Assembly (NCBI RefSeq): GCF_036010505.1
Contig: NZ_CP108569.1
Span: forward strand, 1,302,001 to 1,366,000
Direction of reading: 5' to 3'
Length of the DNA: 64,000 nucleotides
From: Streptomyces sp. NBC_01197
GTDB taxonomy: Bacteria; Actinomycetota; Actinomycetes; Streptomycetales; Streptomycetaceae
Both the position numbers and the translations under genes were made by a program. Of the stretch, positions 8,301-15,747 are shown piece by piece; the first letter of the stretch is position 1, and each line of letters starts with the position of its first letter. Below the pieces are notes generated by a model. The model ran no database searches. It was not told the origin of the DNA and saw only the letters and a list, made by a program, of their open reading frames with translations.

Positions 8301-9373
8301 GGCCCGCCCGCAGCGCACAGGAGAGGATGCTCTGCGCGCTCTTCGCCGAGGTGCTGGGTGTCGGCGACGTCAGCATCGACGACGACTTCTTCGCCCTGGG
8401 CGGGTACTCGTTGCTGGCCGCCCGGCTCATCGGCCGTATCCGCTCCTCACTGGGCGCGGCCCTCTCCATCGGCGCGGTTTTCGAGGCGCCGACGGTGGCC
8501 GGACTGGCCCGGCTGCTCGACAGCGGCGCCGCCCAGGACCCCTTCGCGATGCTGCTGCCGCTGCGTACCGACGGTTCCCGGCCGCCGCTGTTCTGCGTCC
8601 ACCCGGCGGGTGGTCTGAGCTGGTGCTATGCGGGAATGCCGCGCCATCTCGCAGCCGACCTCCCGGTGTACGGGCTGCAGGCGCGTGGGCTCTCCGGGCC
8701 GGGCGGGCTGCCCGCGACCTTCGAGGAAATGGTCGCCGACTATGTGGCGCACATCCGCTCCGTACAGCCGTCCGGCCCCTACCATCTGCTGGGCTGGTCC
8801 CTGGGCGGCGCGCTGTCGCACGCCATCGCGGTAAGGCTCCAGGACCGGGGCGAACAGGTCGCCCTGCTGGCCATGCTGGACTCCCGCCCCATCGACCCGC
8901 GCAGTCGGCTCCGGTCGCTGCCCGACGACCACGCGGCACTGGCGCTGCTGCTCGAAGCCGCCGGGCACGCCCCGCCGGGCCCCGGTCTCTCGGCGCTGAC
9001 CGCCACGGATGTCGCCGCGATCCTCAGCAGCGACGGCGGGAACGGGCGCCCCGCCCCGCTCACCGACCACCATGGGCTGGCCGAGCACCATGTGGCGGCG
9101 ATGACCTCGGTCCTCACCAACTCGGTGCGGCTCCAGCCGACCTTCGTCGAGGGCGTGTTCGAGGGGGATCTGCTGTACTTCCACGCCACCCAGGGAAAGT
9201 CGGCGCAGTCCCTCACCGGGGAGGCGTGGCGCCCCTGGGTGACCGGGCGGATCGAATCGCACGACATCGCCTGCACACACCACGCCATGACCCAGGCGGC
9301 GCCGCTCGCGTACATCGGGCGGTCCCTCAACCGTCATCTCGACGCCGCCACCGCCACCGCTTCCTCCGTCTGA
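5330..9373 (+). CDS. Single-module nonribosomal peptide synthetase, C-A-T-TE (EntF-like)
   Basis: A 1347-residue NRPS with start ATG 5330 behind CAGGAG. Domains in order: condensation about residues 12-440 with HHIALDG near 143; adenylation about 465-960 with YTSGSTGAPKG near 619 and YYGPTE near 763; carrier protein with LGGYSLL, phosphopantetheine Ser about 1026; thioesterase 1085-1330 with GWSLGG, Ser about 1157, and CTHHAMT near the end. The layout equals that of EntF, and the C domain also carries EntF-like stretches (LLRHQRYPAPYLVKD, NGPVTGLGVNVYD). By hand alignment to GrsA-Phe the specificity residues read D-T-W-D-L-I-Y-V-D-K; the acids at positions 278 and 331 are typical of pockets for basic side chains such as Arg or Orn. 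Substrate remains a guess. No MbtH, aryl-activating or export gene is in the window. Confidence 0.92.
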   Translation: MNRKSGSRNGRLPLTAAQTGMWFSQELDAENPNYRAAEFVEIRGPLDLELLEESLREAVGETQALRAGFETDGEGRTWQRVGPAPQWSLPLVDLRGTDDPWAAAHTWMWDDMRCPLDLGRPPLFTFAVLRTADDCFLLYISVHHIALDGYGFSLFIQRVAELYSALESGRFRPDPSWGTLEDLLSDEAAYHASERFTEDREYWAAQLAGHPAAPDAAGRLKSVPHRFVRESGPVGAPAAAGLRALARQARTSLPSVAMAALALYVHRLSGRDEVSLDLTVTGRTGAVARTVPVMLANVLPLSVRPEPGGTVSELVRHTARQARGLLRHQRYPAPYLVKDLGGIPAGGYLGDWGINIMGYDPQLSFGRHPAVLHNLSNGPVTGLGVNVYDRPADGSLRIDFNADPALYSAEVTAGHHRRFLALLDTLATAGPDRPVAEIGLLTSDERHRVVSGWNDTGRPVPTATLTGLFERQARRAPDATALVCGANVLTYGELNARANRLARLLISRGAGPETFVALALPRTADYPVALLAVLKAGAACVPVDPEHPAERIRYLLTDAAPLCVVTTAAAAPGLPAAVPALLVDAPGTVRELAAGPDTDLRDSDRRAPLLPHHPAYVSYTSGSTGAPKGVVVEHRSLSNLCADHHSELIAPAVAAAGRPLRSALTATFTFDTAWEGPLFLAAGQELHVIDDAVRLDPAELAGYVDRHGIDFLDVTPSYLHQLIAAGLLTGARHRPRLLMIGGEPLDEALWRTLRECPDTTAYNYYGPTECTVDAVYCRLDAEGDLPVIGRPGHNVRAYVLDAALNPVPPGVPGELHLAGAQVARGYLNRPRLTAERFLADPFGAPGSRMYRTGDLVRWTVRGALEYLGRTDDQLTLRGLRIEPGEIEAVLARHPGVARAAVAVRESPQGEPVLAAYVVPTGRPSSATPAPRAAADGAPSAAELRAWATERLPGYLVPGAYLLLGTLPLTPHGKLDRAALPAPEATAERAGRPARSAQERMLCALFAEVLGVGDVSIDDDFFALGGYSLLAARLIGRIRSSLGAALSIGAVFEAPTVAGLARLLDSGAAQDPFAMLLPLRTDGSRPPLFCVHPAGGLSWCYAGMPRHLAADLPVYGLQARGLSGPGGLPATFEEMVADYVAHIRSVQPSGPYHLLGWSLGGALSHAIAVRLQDRGEQVALLAMLDSRPIDPRSRLRSLPDDHAALALLLEAAGHAPPGPGLSALTATDVAAILSSDGGNGRPAPLTDHHGLAEHHVAAMTSVLTNSVRLQPTFVEGVFEGDLLYFHATQGKSAQSLTGEAWRPWVTGRIESHDIACTHHAMTQAAPLAYIGRSLNRHLDAATATASSV

Positions 9374-9462
9374 CGGACGCAGGACGCGGTGGGGCGCCGG
9401 AAACCGTCCCGCGGGACCTCCGCGGAGACATCACCACGAAGGAATCGGACACACTCAGAGGT

Positions 9463-9813
9463 ATGAGCACCCCGGAGAGAGAAGCATTCGACGACGAACG
9501 CGTGGGTACGAGGTACCGCGCCGAAGTGGAAGCGGCGTACCGGAAGGTGGAAGCGGCCGCCGCTCCCGAGGCACAGACGGAGCTCGCGCGCGGTGTACTG
9601 ACCGGGTATCTGTGGGCCCTGGGCCGGGCGGACGCGGCGCCGGCCACCGGCATCACCGGCGGCGCCCCGGACCTCGGGCGGCTGACCGCCGAGGTGGACG
9701 CGGTGACCGTACAGCTGGAGGACGCGGTGCAGCGCGGTGTCCCGGACGACCACGCACGCGGGCTGTACGACGCGCTGTCCTGGATCTGCGGCCAGAACGA
9801 CCGGCACCCCTGA
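9463..9813 (+). CDS. Small hypothetical protein
   Basis: A 116-residue, acidic, Ala/Glu-rich protein beginning MSTPEREAFDDERVG, start ATG 9463. I do not recognise a family. It is predicted to be soluble and helical, with no signal peptide or membrane segment; its sequence looks like a small helical protein (YRAEVEAAYRKVEAAAAPEA, then a GYLWALGRAD segment). It follows the NRPS by 89 bases on the same strand and is convergent with the large LuxR regulator. Whether it belongs to the NRPS transcription unit is unknown. Confidence 0.65.
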   Translation: MSTPEREAFDDERVGTRYRAEVEAAYRKVEAAAAPEAQTELARGVLTGYLWALGRADAAPATGITGGAPDLGRLTAEVDAVTVQLEDAVQRGVPDDHARGLYDALSWICGQNDRHP

Positions 9814-9933
9814 CGCTGCCGCGAGCGGGCGGGCCCCGGGTCGGGGCGACGCGCCGTTCGGACCTGCCGTCCGTACGGGCGGGGGTGAGGGCTGCCGCGG
9901 CCCGGCCGGGCCTCTCCGTACGGATCCGGGCGG

Positions 9934-12252
9934 CTACCGCGGTGGCGCCGCTTCCGTGTCCGTGACCTGGGGCCGCCCGGCCAGCGCCGCGATCTGCGCG
10001 CGGGACGAGAAGCCGAGCTTGGCCAGGATGTGTTCGACGTGGGCGTCGGCCGTGCGCTTGGAGATCACCAGCTGTTCGGAGATCTCCCGGTTGGTGAGCC
10101 CTTCGGAGACCAGCGCGGCGACCTGCCGCTCCCGGCGTGTCAGCATGTCGCCCGGGGCCGAGCCCGGCTGCCGGGGCAGCGGAACGGCCGGGGTGTCGGC
10201 GTCCATGAGCGCCAGCTCGACGGCCCGGTCCAGCGGGAGTTCGGCGCCCTGCGCGAACAGCCGGGCGAACTCCGCGTCGCCCAGCGCAGCGCGGACGGCT
10301 CTCTCCACCCGTGTGTGGTCGTCGAGGTACACCGCGGCCCCCATCATCGGGGAGCCGACCTTGCGCCAGAGCGCCCCGGCGGCGCCCAGCAGCCAGGCAG
10401 CCCTGCTGGGGTTCGCCAGGTCGGCGGCGCCCCAGGCCAGCAACTCCAGGCTGTTCGCCGCGCCGAACATCTCCCGGACCTCGCGGCTGCGGTGCAGACC
10501 GGAGCGGGCCAGCGCCACACACTCCGCGGCCTCCCCCCGCCCCCAGGCCGCCATCGCCTCGATGACCAGGATCTGGCCCTTGATGATGCATTCGCCGCTC
10601 TCGTCGCCGAGCAGCAGCAGCGCCTTCTCGCACTCCTCGACCGCCGCGTCCGAGTCGCGCAGCACCGCGTGCATATAGCCCTTCTGGTAGTGGAAGACGA
10701 CCAGTCCCAGCCGGTCGTTGATCCGGTGCTGGCGGGCCAGCGCCTCGTCCAGCAGCCGCTGTCCCGTCTCGGGGTCGCCGAGGAGCCAGCGGACGCCGCC
10801 TGTGTAGCCGGTGGCAAGGGCGAGATCGAGTTCCGAGCCCGCCTGTCCTGCCAGCTCCCTGGTCGCCTCGAAGCCGGCGAGTGCCGGTTCGAGATCGCCC
10901 TGCACCAGGGCGAGAAGACTGCGCCAGAGCATCGCGAGCGCACGTTCGCGGCTTGGCTCGGGGTCGGCGTCGATGCCCTTGCCCAGCCAGTGGCGGCCCT
11001 CCTCGGAGAGCCCGGCAGTCAGCCAGAACGGCCAGAGCCTCGCGGCCATCTCCAGTCCGGGCCTGATGCCATCGGGCCGGGAGAACGAGTAGTCGAGTGC
11101 GCTCCGCAGATCAGGGAGGTCGCGGTACAACTCCCAGTAGAGCGGGACCTGTTCGGACGTGAGTACGGTCTCGTAGAAGTGCTGGACCCGGGCCAGACAG
11201 TGGGTGCGGTGGCGGGCGCGGCAGCGTTCCTGCTCATCGCCCAGAGCGGCGCAGCGGTCCGCTCCGTACTCCCTGATGGTGTCGAGCAGCCGGTAGCGGG
11301 AGCCGTCGCCGCCGTCCCGCATCACCACCGACTTGTCGACCAGGCCGAAGAGGTGCTCAAGGATCTCGTCCTGCGGCAGCCCGGCGCCCGAGCAGACCTC
11401 TTCGACGGCCGCCAGGTCGAAGGGCCCGGCGAACACCGACAGCCGCGCCCAGAGCAGCCGCTCCTCGGCAGAGCACAGCTCGTGGCTCCAGTCGATCGCG
11501 GTGCGCAGCGTCTGGTGACGGGGAAGCACGGCGCTGCGCCGGCCTCCGGTGAGCACCCGGAAGCGGTGTTCGAGCCGGGCTGTCAGCTGGTCCAGCGGGA
11601 TGGCTCTGAGCCGTACGGTGGCCAGCTCGATGGCGAGCGGAATGCCGTCCAGGCGGCGGCAGAGCGCCAGCACGTCCTGATGGTTGCCCGCGTGGACCCG
11701 GAAGCCGGGCACCACCGCGGCCGCCCGCTGCTCAAAGAGCGTCGTCGCGTCGTCGCAGGCCAGCGGTGGTACATACAGGGTGTGTTCGCCAGGGACGTCC
11801 AGCGGCTGCCGACTGGTGGCCAGCACCGTCACTCCGGGCGCCTCGCGCAGCAGCAGGTCGGCGAGGAACGCGCAGGCGTCGAGGTGGTGTTCGCAGGTGT
11901 CCAGGACGAGCAGCAGCCGGCGTTCCTGGAGGTGCTCCATGACGACGTCCAGCAGGAGCCGCCCGGACTGCTCGGCCAGCCCCAGCGCGCTCGCCACGGC
12001 CTGGGGCAGCAGCTCGGGGTCGTGCAGCGAGGAGAGCTCGGCCAGGACGACACCGTCCGCGTAGTTCCCTCCGAGGATCAGCGCGGCGCGCAGCGCCAGC
12101 CGGCTCTTGCCGACTCCACCGGGGCCGACGAGGGTCACCAGTCTCGCCCGCGCCAGCAGCTCACGTGTCCGGTCGAGCTCCGCGGAGCGGCCGACGAATC
12201 CGGTGACTTCCACGGGCAGTTCGCCGGTGCGCCGGCTGTAACCGAGTGCCAT
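9934..12252 (-). CDS. NB-ARC/TPR regulator with C-terminal LuxR helix-turn-helix
   Basis: A large ATP-binding regulator of 772 residues from ATG 12252. It has an N-terminal NTPase with Walker A LVGPGGVGKSR (about residues 42-51) and Walker B LLLVLDTCEH, an ATSRQPL sensor region, a middle of TPR-like helical repeats, and a C-terminal LuxR/GerE domain (MLTRRERQVAALVSEGLTNREI, then SKRTADAHVEHILAKLGFSSR). This is the large-ATP-binding LuxR (LAL-like) class that often governs specialised metabolism in Streptomyces. A GTG at 12336 would add 28 residues through a tandem repeat and is less likely. It is convergent with the NRPS and its follower, so it is a candidate pathway regulator by position only. 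Confidence 0.88.
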   Translation of the reverse strand: MALGYSRRTGELPVEVTGFVGRSAELDRTRELLARARLVTLVGPGGVGKSRLALRAALILGGNYADGVVLAELSSLHDPELLPQAVASALGLAEQSGRLLLDVVMEHLQERRLLLVLDTCEHHLDACAFLADLLLREAPGVTVLATSRQPLDVPGEHTLYVPPLACDDATTLFEQRAAAVVPGFRVHAGNHQDVLALCRRLDGIPLAIELATVRLRAIPLDQLTARLEHRFRVLTGGRRSAVLPRHQTLRTAIDWSHELCSAEERLLWARLSVFAGPFDLAAVEEVCSGAGLPQDEILEHLFGLVDKSVVMRDGGDGSRYRLLDTIREYGADRCAALGDEQERCRARHRTHCLARVQHFYETVLTSEQVPLYWELYRDLPDLRSALDYSFSRPDGIRPGLEMAARLWPFWLTAGLSEEGRHWLGKGIDADPEPSRERALAMLWRSLLALVQGDLEPALAGFEATRELAGQAGSELDLALATGYTGGVRWLLGDPETGQRLLDEALARQHRINDRLGLVVFHYQKGYMHAVLRDSDAAVEECEKALLLLGDESGECIIKGQILVIEAMAAWGRGEAAECVALARSGLHRSREVREMFGAANSLELLAWGAADLANPSRAAWLLGAAGALWRKVGSPMMGAAVYLDDHTRVERAVRAALGDAEFARLFAQGAELPLDRAVELALMDADTPAVPLPRQPGSAPGDMLTRRERQVAALVSEGLTNREISEQLVISKRTADAHVEHILAKLGFSSRAQIAALAGRPQVTDTEAAPPR

Positions 12253-12310
12253 ACCGCCCCCGCCGCGCTTCCTGAATGTTCCTTCGTGCGACGTCTGTTC
12301 GCAGAACGGC

Positions 12311-12338
12311 TCTGCGTACACCGTCTCTGCGTACACCG
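12311..12338. repeat. Tandem 15-bp repeat at the LuxR gene 5' end
   Basis: TCTGCGTACACCG occurs at 12311-12323 and again at 12326-12338, a period of 15 bp, just upstream of the preferred start of the LuxR-type gene. It could be a tandem operator or simple slippage. If the upstream GTG at 12336 were used it would encode a repeated VYAE pentapeptide-like unit, which argues against that start. Confidence 0.5.
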
Positions 12339-12652
12339 CGCACCCCTGTCGCGCACCTCAGCGTACGGGGTCAACCACGGTCAGTGACACAGGGCGGCCG
12401 GCAGGGCCACCGGAGGAGCGACCCGGGCGGGCCGGTCGGGAACGTTTTCCGTAAGGGCGTTCCCAAGCCTTTCCCAAAGCCGTAACCCGCGGTACCCCGG
12501 GGACGGTTGCCCGGGGGTACGACGCCGCGCGGTCCGGGGCGGGGATGGCGCCCTCGCCCCGGGACGGCGTACGGCGGGTTCGTCTCCTGCCGCGCCGCCC
12601 ACCGGGGCCGGGGCGAACCCGCTCCCCCAGGTGACGTACGTACCGCCGACCG
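12339..12652. other. Intergenic stretch with one inverted repeat
   Basis: Between the LuxR-type gene and the BrkB-type gene, both on the minus strand, there is about 310 bases without a gene. The only structure I see is an inverted repeat, GGGAACG at 12438-12444 and CGTTCCC at 12458-12464, spaced by 13 bases. It probably contains the promoter of the LuxR-type gene. No coding frame here is convincing. Confidence 0.4.
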
Positions 12653-13813
12653 TCACTCCTGGTCCGGTGTGGACCGTCTGTCCTCGGGCTTCTTCGTACG
12701 CAGGCGGGCCGTGACGTCCTCGGGGGGCAGGAACTTCGACCACCGCTCGGGGAATTCGGACGGCATGTCCGACCCTTCGTCGTCGGCCTCCGGGGCCACG
12801 GCACCCGGATGGTCCGGGGTGTGCGCTCCGCCCTCGGGGCGGGCGGTCTGCTGGAGCCGGAGACGCTCGTTCGCCGCGCGTGCCGCCGCCGTGGCCACCG
12901 AGGGCCAGATCCGGTCGATAGCGGCGTTGACCGCGGCGCCCACCAGGACGGCGAAGGCCGAGACCCCGATCCACAGCAGCACCGCGACCGGCGCGGCCAG
13001 TGAGCCGTAGATCGTCGGCCCCTCGACCGTGCTCGTGAGGTAGATGCGCAGCAGCAGGCTCCCCAGGACCCACATGCACAGCGCCACCAGCGCCCCCGGC
13101 ATGTCCTCGATCCAGGGTGAGCGCACCGGAACGGACACGTGGTAGAGCGTGGTGAGGAAGGCGATCGACAGCAGGATGACGACCGGCCAGTACAGGACCG
13201 AGATGACCTGTTCGGCGCCGGGCACGAACTGCACGACCCGGTCCGGGCCCGCCACCGCGAGGGGCAGCACCACCGCCCCGATCACCAGGGCGACGACGTA
13301 CAGCACGATGGAGAGCAGCCGGGTCATGACGATGCCGCGACGGCCGTCGAGCCCGTACATCACGGTGATCGTGTCGATGAAGACGTTCACCGCCCGCGAG
13401 CCGGACCACAGGGCGAAGGCGAAACCGATGGAGACGACATCGGGGCGCTTGCCGTGTGTGACGTTCTCCAGGAGCGGCTCGGCGAAGTCGTGGACGCCCC
13501 GGTCGGAGAGGACCGTGCTCGCCGCGTGCAGGATGTTCTTCTCCAGGCTGGCGACGGTGTGGGTGTCGGTCCAGCCGTCGACGTAGCCGAGCAGCGCGAT
13601 CAGACTGAGCAGCAGCGGCGGCAGGGAGAGCAGCGTGAAGAACGCCGCCTCGGCCGCGAGCCCCAGGATCCGGTACTCCATGCACGAGTTGACGGTGTCC
13701 TTGAGGAGCAACCACGCCATTCTGCGTTTGGAGACATTGCGATAGAGGGCTCTGGCCCGATGGAGCAGACCCGGATGCCGCTCCCCTGTTTCATTTGCTG
13801 CCTGCACCTCCAT
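12653..13813 (-). CDS. YihY/BrkB family inner-membrane protein
   Basis: A polytopic membrane protein of about 386 residues. Near residue 50 it has the family start of the membrane domain, YRILGLAAEAAFFTLLSLPPLLLSLIALLGY, followed by ALWSGSRAVNVFIDTI, several hydrophobic segments (RLLSIVLYVVALVIGAVVLP, VLYWPVVILLSIAFLTTLYH, LLWIGVSAFAVLVGAAVN) and a charged cytoplasmic tail of about 75 residues ending in DRRSTPDQE. BrkB/YihY proteins are six-helix envelope proteins of uncertain function. Start ATG 13813 is assumed; GTG 13831 or a GTG start further in (VSKRRMAWLLL) are possible. Its start lies 11 bases from that of the divergent acyl-CoA dehydrogenase. Confidence 0.85.
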   Translation of the reverse strand: MEVQAANETGERHPGLLHRARALYRNVSKRRMAWLLLKDTVNSCMEYRILGLAAEAAFFTLLSLPPLLLSLIALLGYVDGWTDTHTVASLEKNILHAASTVLSDRGVHDFAEPLLENVTHGKRPDVVSIGFAFALWSGSRAVNVFIDTITVMYGLDGRRGIVMTRLLSIVLYVVALVIGAVVLPLAVAGPDRVVQFVPGAEQVISVLYWPVVILLSIAFLTTLYHVSVPVRSPWIEDMPGALVALCMWVLGSLLLRIYLTSTVEGPTIYGSLAAPVAVLLWIGVSAFAVLVGAAVNAAIDRIWPSVATAAARAANERLRLQQTARPEGGAHTPDHPGAVAPEADDEGSDMPSEFPERWSKFLPPEDVTARLRTKKPEDRRSTPDQE

Positions 13814-13824
13814 ACCGTAGCCCC

Positions 13825-15462
13825 ATGGCACCGAGCACTCACACAGTGACCAACCAGCCTCCGCCGCTGGTGGGACATGACGTCTTCACGACCGACCGGG
13901 TCCTGGCCGAGGCCGTGGACCGGCACACCGCGCCGGGACTCGCCGACGGCGTACGGGAGGAGCTGGCCGTTCTGGGCCGCAGCGCCGGATCCACGCAGGC
14001 GCGCGAGTGGGGATTCCAGGCGAACGAGAACCCGCCGCGGCTGCGGACCCACGACCGCTACGGGCACCGGATCGACGAGGTCGAGTTCCATCCGGCCTGG
14101 CACCGGCTGCTCGGCAAAGCCGTGTCGGCGGGGCTGACGGACGCCTGGGGCCGGCCGGCCGGGCATGTGCGGCGTGCGGCCGGTTTCCTGGTGTGGTCGC
14201 AGGTCGAGGCGGGACACGGCTGCCCGGTGTCGATGACCCATGCGGCGGTGCCCGCGCTGCGGGCCGATCCCGCCCTCGCCGTCGAGTGGGAGCCGCGGCT
14301 CACCTCGCACGTGTACGAACGGGACCTGGCGGCCCCGGGCCGCAAGCCGGGGGCGCTGTTCGGGATGGCGATGACGGAGAAGCAGGGCGGCAGCGACGTC
14401 CGCGCCAACACGACCGCCGCGGTGCCGGTCGCGGGGGACGGCGGCGCGTATCTGCTCACCGGGCACAAGTGGTTCTGCTCGGCCCCGATGTCCGACGGCT
14501 TCCTGGTGCTGGCGCAGGCACCGGACGGTCCGACCTGCTTCCTGGTGCCCCGGGTGCTGGCGGACGGAAAGCGCAACGTGTTCGCGATCCAGCGGCTCAA
14601 GGACAAGCTCGGCAACCGGTCCAACGCGTCGGCGGAGGTCGAGTTCGACGGGACCTGGGCGCGCCGGGTGGGTGATGAGGGCCGGGGGGTGCGCACCATC
14701 ATCGAGATGGTGGCGGCCACCCGGCTGGACTGCGCGCTCGGCTCCGCCGCGCTGATGCGGCAGGCGGTGGCGCAGGCGGTGCACCACGCCACGTACCGCA
14801 GGGCGTTCGGCGGGGAGCTGATCGACAAGCCGCTGATGCGCAACGTCCTGGCCGATCTGGCGCTGGAGTCGGAGGCGGCGACGACGCTGGCGATGCGGCT
14901 GGCCGCCGCGTACGACAGTGACACGGAGGAGGAGCGTGCGCTCCTCCGGCTCGCGGTGCCGGCCGCCAAGTACTGGGTGACCAAGCGCTGTACGCCGGTG
15001 GTGGCCGAGGCTCTCGAATGCCTGGGCGGCAACGGCTACGTGGAGGAGTCGGGGCTGCCCCGGCTGCTGCGCGAGTCGCCGCTCAACTCCATCTGGGAGG
15101 GCTCGGGGAGCGTACAGGCGCTTGACGTGCTGCGGGCGCTCCAGCGCGAGCCGCAGGCGCTCAACGCGTTCCTCCAGGAGGTGGGCAGGGCGCGCGGCGC
15201 CGACCACCGGCTGGACCGGGCGATCAGGGATCTGCTCACCGAACTCGCCGACCTGGACGGTATCGAGGCCCGTGCGCGCCGGGTCGCCGAGCGCATCGCG
15301 CTGGTGCTCCAGGGTTCGCTGCTGGTGCGCTGGGCGCCGCCGGAGGTCGCCGACGCGTTCTGCGCCTCGCGGCTGGGCGGTGACTGGGGTACGGCGTTCG
15401 GCACGCTGCCGCACTCACTGGATCTGGCGTCGGTCGTCGACCGGGCACGGACCGGCGTGTAG
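13825..15462 (+). CDS. aidB: AidB-like acyl-CoA dehydrogenase
   Basis: A flavoprotein of 545 residues from ATG 13825. The N-terminus THTVTNQPPPLVGHDVF and NENPPRLRTHDRYG, the core FGMAMTEKQGGSDVRANTT, LTGHKWFCSAPMSD, IQRLKDKLGNRSNASAEVEF and the C-terminal GGNGYVEESGLPRLLRESPLNSIWEGSG are all diagnostic of AidB, the adaptive-response isovaleryl-CoA dehydrogenase homologue that binds FAD and DNA and protects against alkylating damage in E. coli. Length fits the family. No ada or alkylation-repair gene is adjacent. The start is supported by alignment with AidB even though no clear ribosome site is visible. The physiological substrate is not known. Confidence 0.9.
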   Translation: MAPSTHTVTNQPPPLVGHDVFTTDRVLAEAVDRHTAPGLADGVREELAVLGRSAGSTQAREWGFQANENPPRLRTHDRYGHRIDEVEFHPAWHRLLGKAVSAGLTDAWGRPAGHVRRAAGFLVWSQVEAGHGCPVSMTHAAVPALRADPALAVEWEPRLTSHVYERDLAAPGRKPGALFGMAMTEKQGGSDVRANTTAAVPVAGDGGAYLLTGHKWFCSAPMSDGFLVLAQAPDGPTCFLVPRVLADGKRNVFAIQRLKDKLGNRSNASAEVEFDGTWARRVGDEGRGVRTIIEMVAATRLDCALGSAALMRQAVAQAVHHATYRRAFGGELIDKPLMRNVLADLALESEAATTLAMRLAAAYDSDTEEERALLRLAVPAAKYWVTKRCTPVVAEALECLGGNGYVEESGLPRLLRESPLNSIWEGSGSVQALDVLRALQREPQALNAFLQEVGRARGADHRLDRAIRDLLTELADLDGIEARARRVAERIALVLQGSLLVRWAPPEVADAFCASRLGGDWGTAFGTLPHSLDLASVVDRARTGV

Positions 15463-15603
15463 GCGAAACCGGCGAACAGCGGCCGGGAGCAAGGGGCACC
15501 AGCGGACAGCACGGGGGCCAGCCGGGGTCGATGCTGCGCCGACACGGCACCACCCCGGCTGGGCATCCTCCACCTTCGTACAACCGGCCGCGCTTACGCC
15601 AGG

Positions 15604-15621
15604 GTTGCAGACAGTTGCAGA
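15604..15621. repeat. Direct repeat in the regulator's leader region
   Basis: GTTGCAGAC and GTTGCAGAG lie side by side at 15604-15621 in the 285-base gap between the AidB-like gene and the GAF regulator, about 125 bases upstream of the regulator start. A head-to-tail octamer GTTGCAGA of this type could be an operator or activator site for autoregulation. The rest of the gap shows nothing I can name. Confidence 0.35.
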
Positions 15622-15747
15622 GGTTCTGCGGAGTCCGGTGCGCCGGGCCCCCGGGGGATGCACGATGGGGCACCGCATCAACTGGGCCGGCCGGCCCATC
15701 GGTTCGACGTCGAGTCCGGCGTCGTGGATCACATTTCGGGAGTACGC

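Noticed and set aside
5330..9373. Firm substrate assignment for the adenylation domain
   Set aside because: The code came from a hand alignment with a one-residue gap in the first motif; it supports only a weak guess of a basic residue.
9899..9912. GGCCCGGCCGGGCC palindrome between convergent genes as a terminator
   Set aside because: No loop and no U-run; such GC palindromes are expected by chance in this composition.
10030..12387. Long plus-strand frame opposite the LuxR-type regulator
   Set aside because: Antisense of a gene with clear Walker and HTH motifs; no recognisable protein features of its own.
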